A stretch of DNA of 5,386 nt from Ignavibacteria bacterium (lineage in GTDB: Bacteria; Bacteroidota; Ignavibacteria; Ignavibacteriales; Ignavibacteriaceae): NCBI GenBank assembly GCA_029863735.1, contig JAOTUT010000137.1, forward strand, positions 1 to 5,386, in the 5' to 3' direction. Position numbers and translations under genes: made by a program. Below, piece by piece: positions 5,145-5,386 of this stretch. The notes below the pieces were generated by a model. That model was given only the letters and a program-made list of their open reading frames with translations. It was not told the DNA's origin and did not search any database. The first letter of the stretch is position 1. Every line of letters begins with the position of its first letter.

Positions 5145-5386
5145 ATGCGTATCCTGCTGATTCTTCTTATATGTTATCTTCTTTCATCAGTTCAAAGTTT
5201 AGGGCAAGGTAATTTTTGGGATTTAAGAAATGGTCCACAAGGTCCAAAAGTGACCCTAACTTTTGCATCAAGTTCAACAGGTTATATATTCGCAGGAACT
5301 TTTGAGGATGGAATATTTTGTAGCACTGATGGTGGAAACATCTGGGTTGCCTGTAATAATGGCCTGACAAATCTTTATATCAATTA
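5145..5386 (+). CDS. Secreted Asp-box (BNR-like) repeat protein, 3' partial
   Basis: Eighty complete codons are visible before the window ends, with no stop. Residues 1-20 form a signal peptide: Arg2, a hydrophobic core LLILLICYLL and a likely signal peptidase I site near SLG-Q (after Gly20). Cys10 sits inside the hydrophobic core without a proper lipobox, so a lipoprotein is unlikely. The mature part begins NFWDLRNGP and contains TGYIFAGTFEDGIFCSTDGG: a beta-strand pair followed by an Asp-box, S60-x-D62-x-G64-x-x-W67 (STDGGNIW), then the spacer NNGLTN. This pattern is typical of beta-propeller proteins with sortilin/BNR-like repeats, common as exported proteins in Ignavibacteria and Bacteroidota and often ending in a type IX secretion sorting domain; that end is not visible here. 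A GGAGGA site supports the ATG at 5145. The rest of the protein, its length and its ligand are unknown. An alternative is a two-component-regulator propeller sensor. Confidence 0.78.
   Translation, partial: MRILLILLICYLLSSVQSLGQGNFWDLRNGPQGPKVTLTFASSSTGYIFAGTFEDGIFCSTDGGNIWVACNNGLTNLYIN

Noticed and set aside
5167..5370. Minus-strand 67-codon open frame at the right end
   Set aside because: It lies opposite the secreted Asp-box protein, which has a signal peptide, motif and Shine-Dalgarno site in its favour.
1..5386. Mobile element, CRISPR array, tRNA or rRNA gene
   Set aside because: I saw no transposase motifs, regularly spaced repeats, tRNA-like cloverleaf or rRNA sequence on either strand. 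The total length of 5386 matches phiX174 only by coincidence, as the content is chromosomal.

Overview
The window is a stretch of bacterial chromosome with housekeeping genes. It looks like low GC DNA (about mid-30s percent by eye) from the Bacteroidota/Ignavibacteriota/Chlorobi (FCB) side of the tree. Three things point there. Both genes of a divergent pair have a TAnnTTTG element, the -7 consensus of Bacteroidota promoters. The last gene encodes a secreted Asp-box (BNR-like) protein of a kind abundant in Ignavibacteria. Strong GGAGGA Shine-Dalgarno sequences precede two of the genes; these are unusual for Bacteroidia and Flavobacteriia but expected in Ignavibacteria and Chlorobi. Placement in Ignavibacteria is inference.

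Layout, left to right. (1) Positions 1-3317, + strand: mfd, the transcription-repair coupling factor, missing only its extreme N-terminus at the window edge. The reading frame is open from base 3, so the in-frame TTG at 111 is an internal leucine codon and not a start. (2) Positions 3318-3361: a 44-bp convergent gap with an A5T6 tract and no good terminator stem. (3) Positions 3362-4291, - strand: a complete branch-1 nitrilase with the Glu-Lys-Cys catalytic triad intact. (4) Positions 4292-4423: a 132-bp divergent promoter region serving the nitrilase and yajQ. (5) Positions 4424-4921, + strand: yajQ, 165 aa, complete. (6) Positions 4922-5144: a 223-bp intergenic region rich in inverted and direct repeats. 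It also holds an unexplained open frame continuing in phase past the yajQ stop. (7) Positions 5145-5386, + strand: the first 80 residues of a secreted Asp-box repeat protein that runs off the right edge.

The genes do not form one operon or an obvious pathway. mfd and the nitrilase converge, the nitrilase and yajQ diverge, and the secreted protein probably has its own promoter. Mfd acts in DNA repair at stalled RNA polymerase, the nitrilase hydrolyses organic nitriles, YajQ is a nucleotide-binding protein of the UPF0234 family, and the last protein is exported. I see no RNA genes, insertion sequences, CRISPR arrays or phage genes. I did not find a convincing undescribed system. The least explained stretch is the repeat-rich 4922-5144 region.
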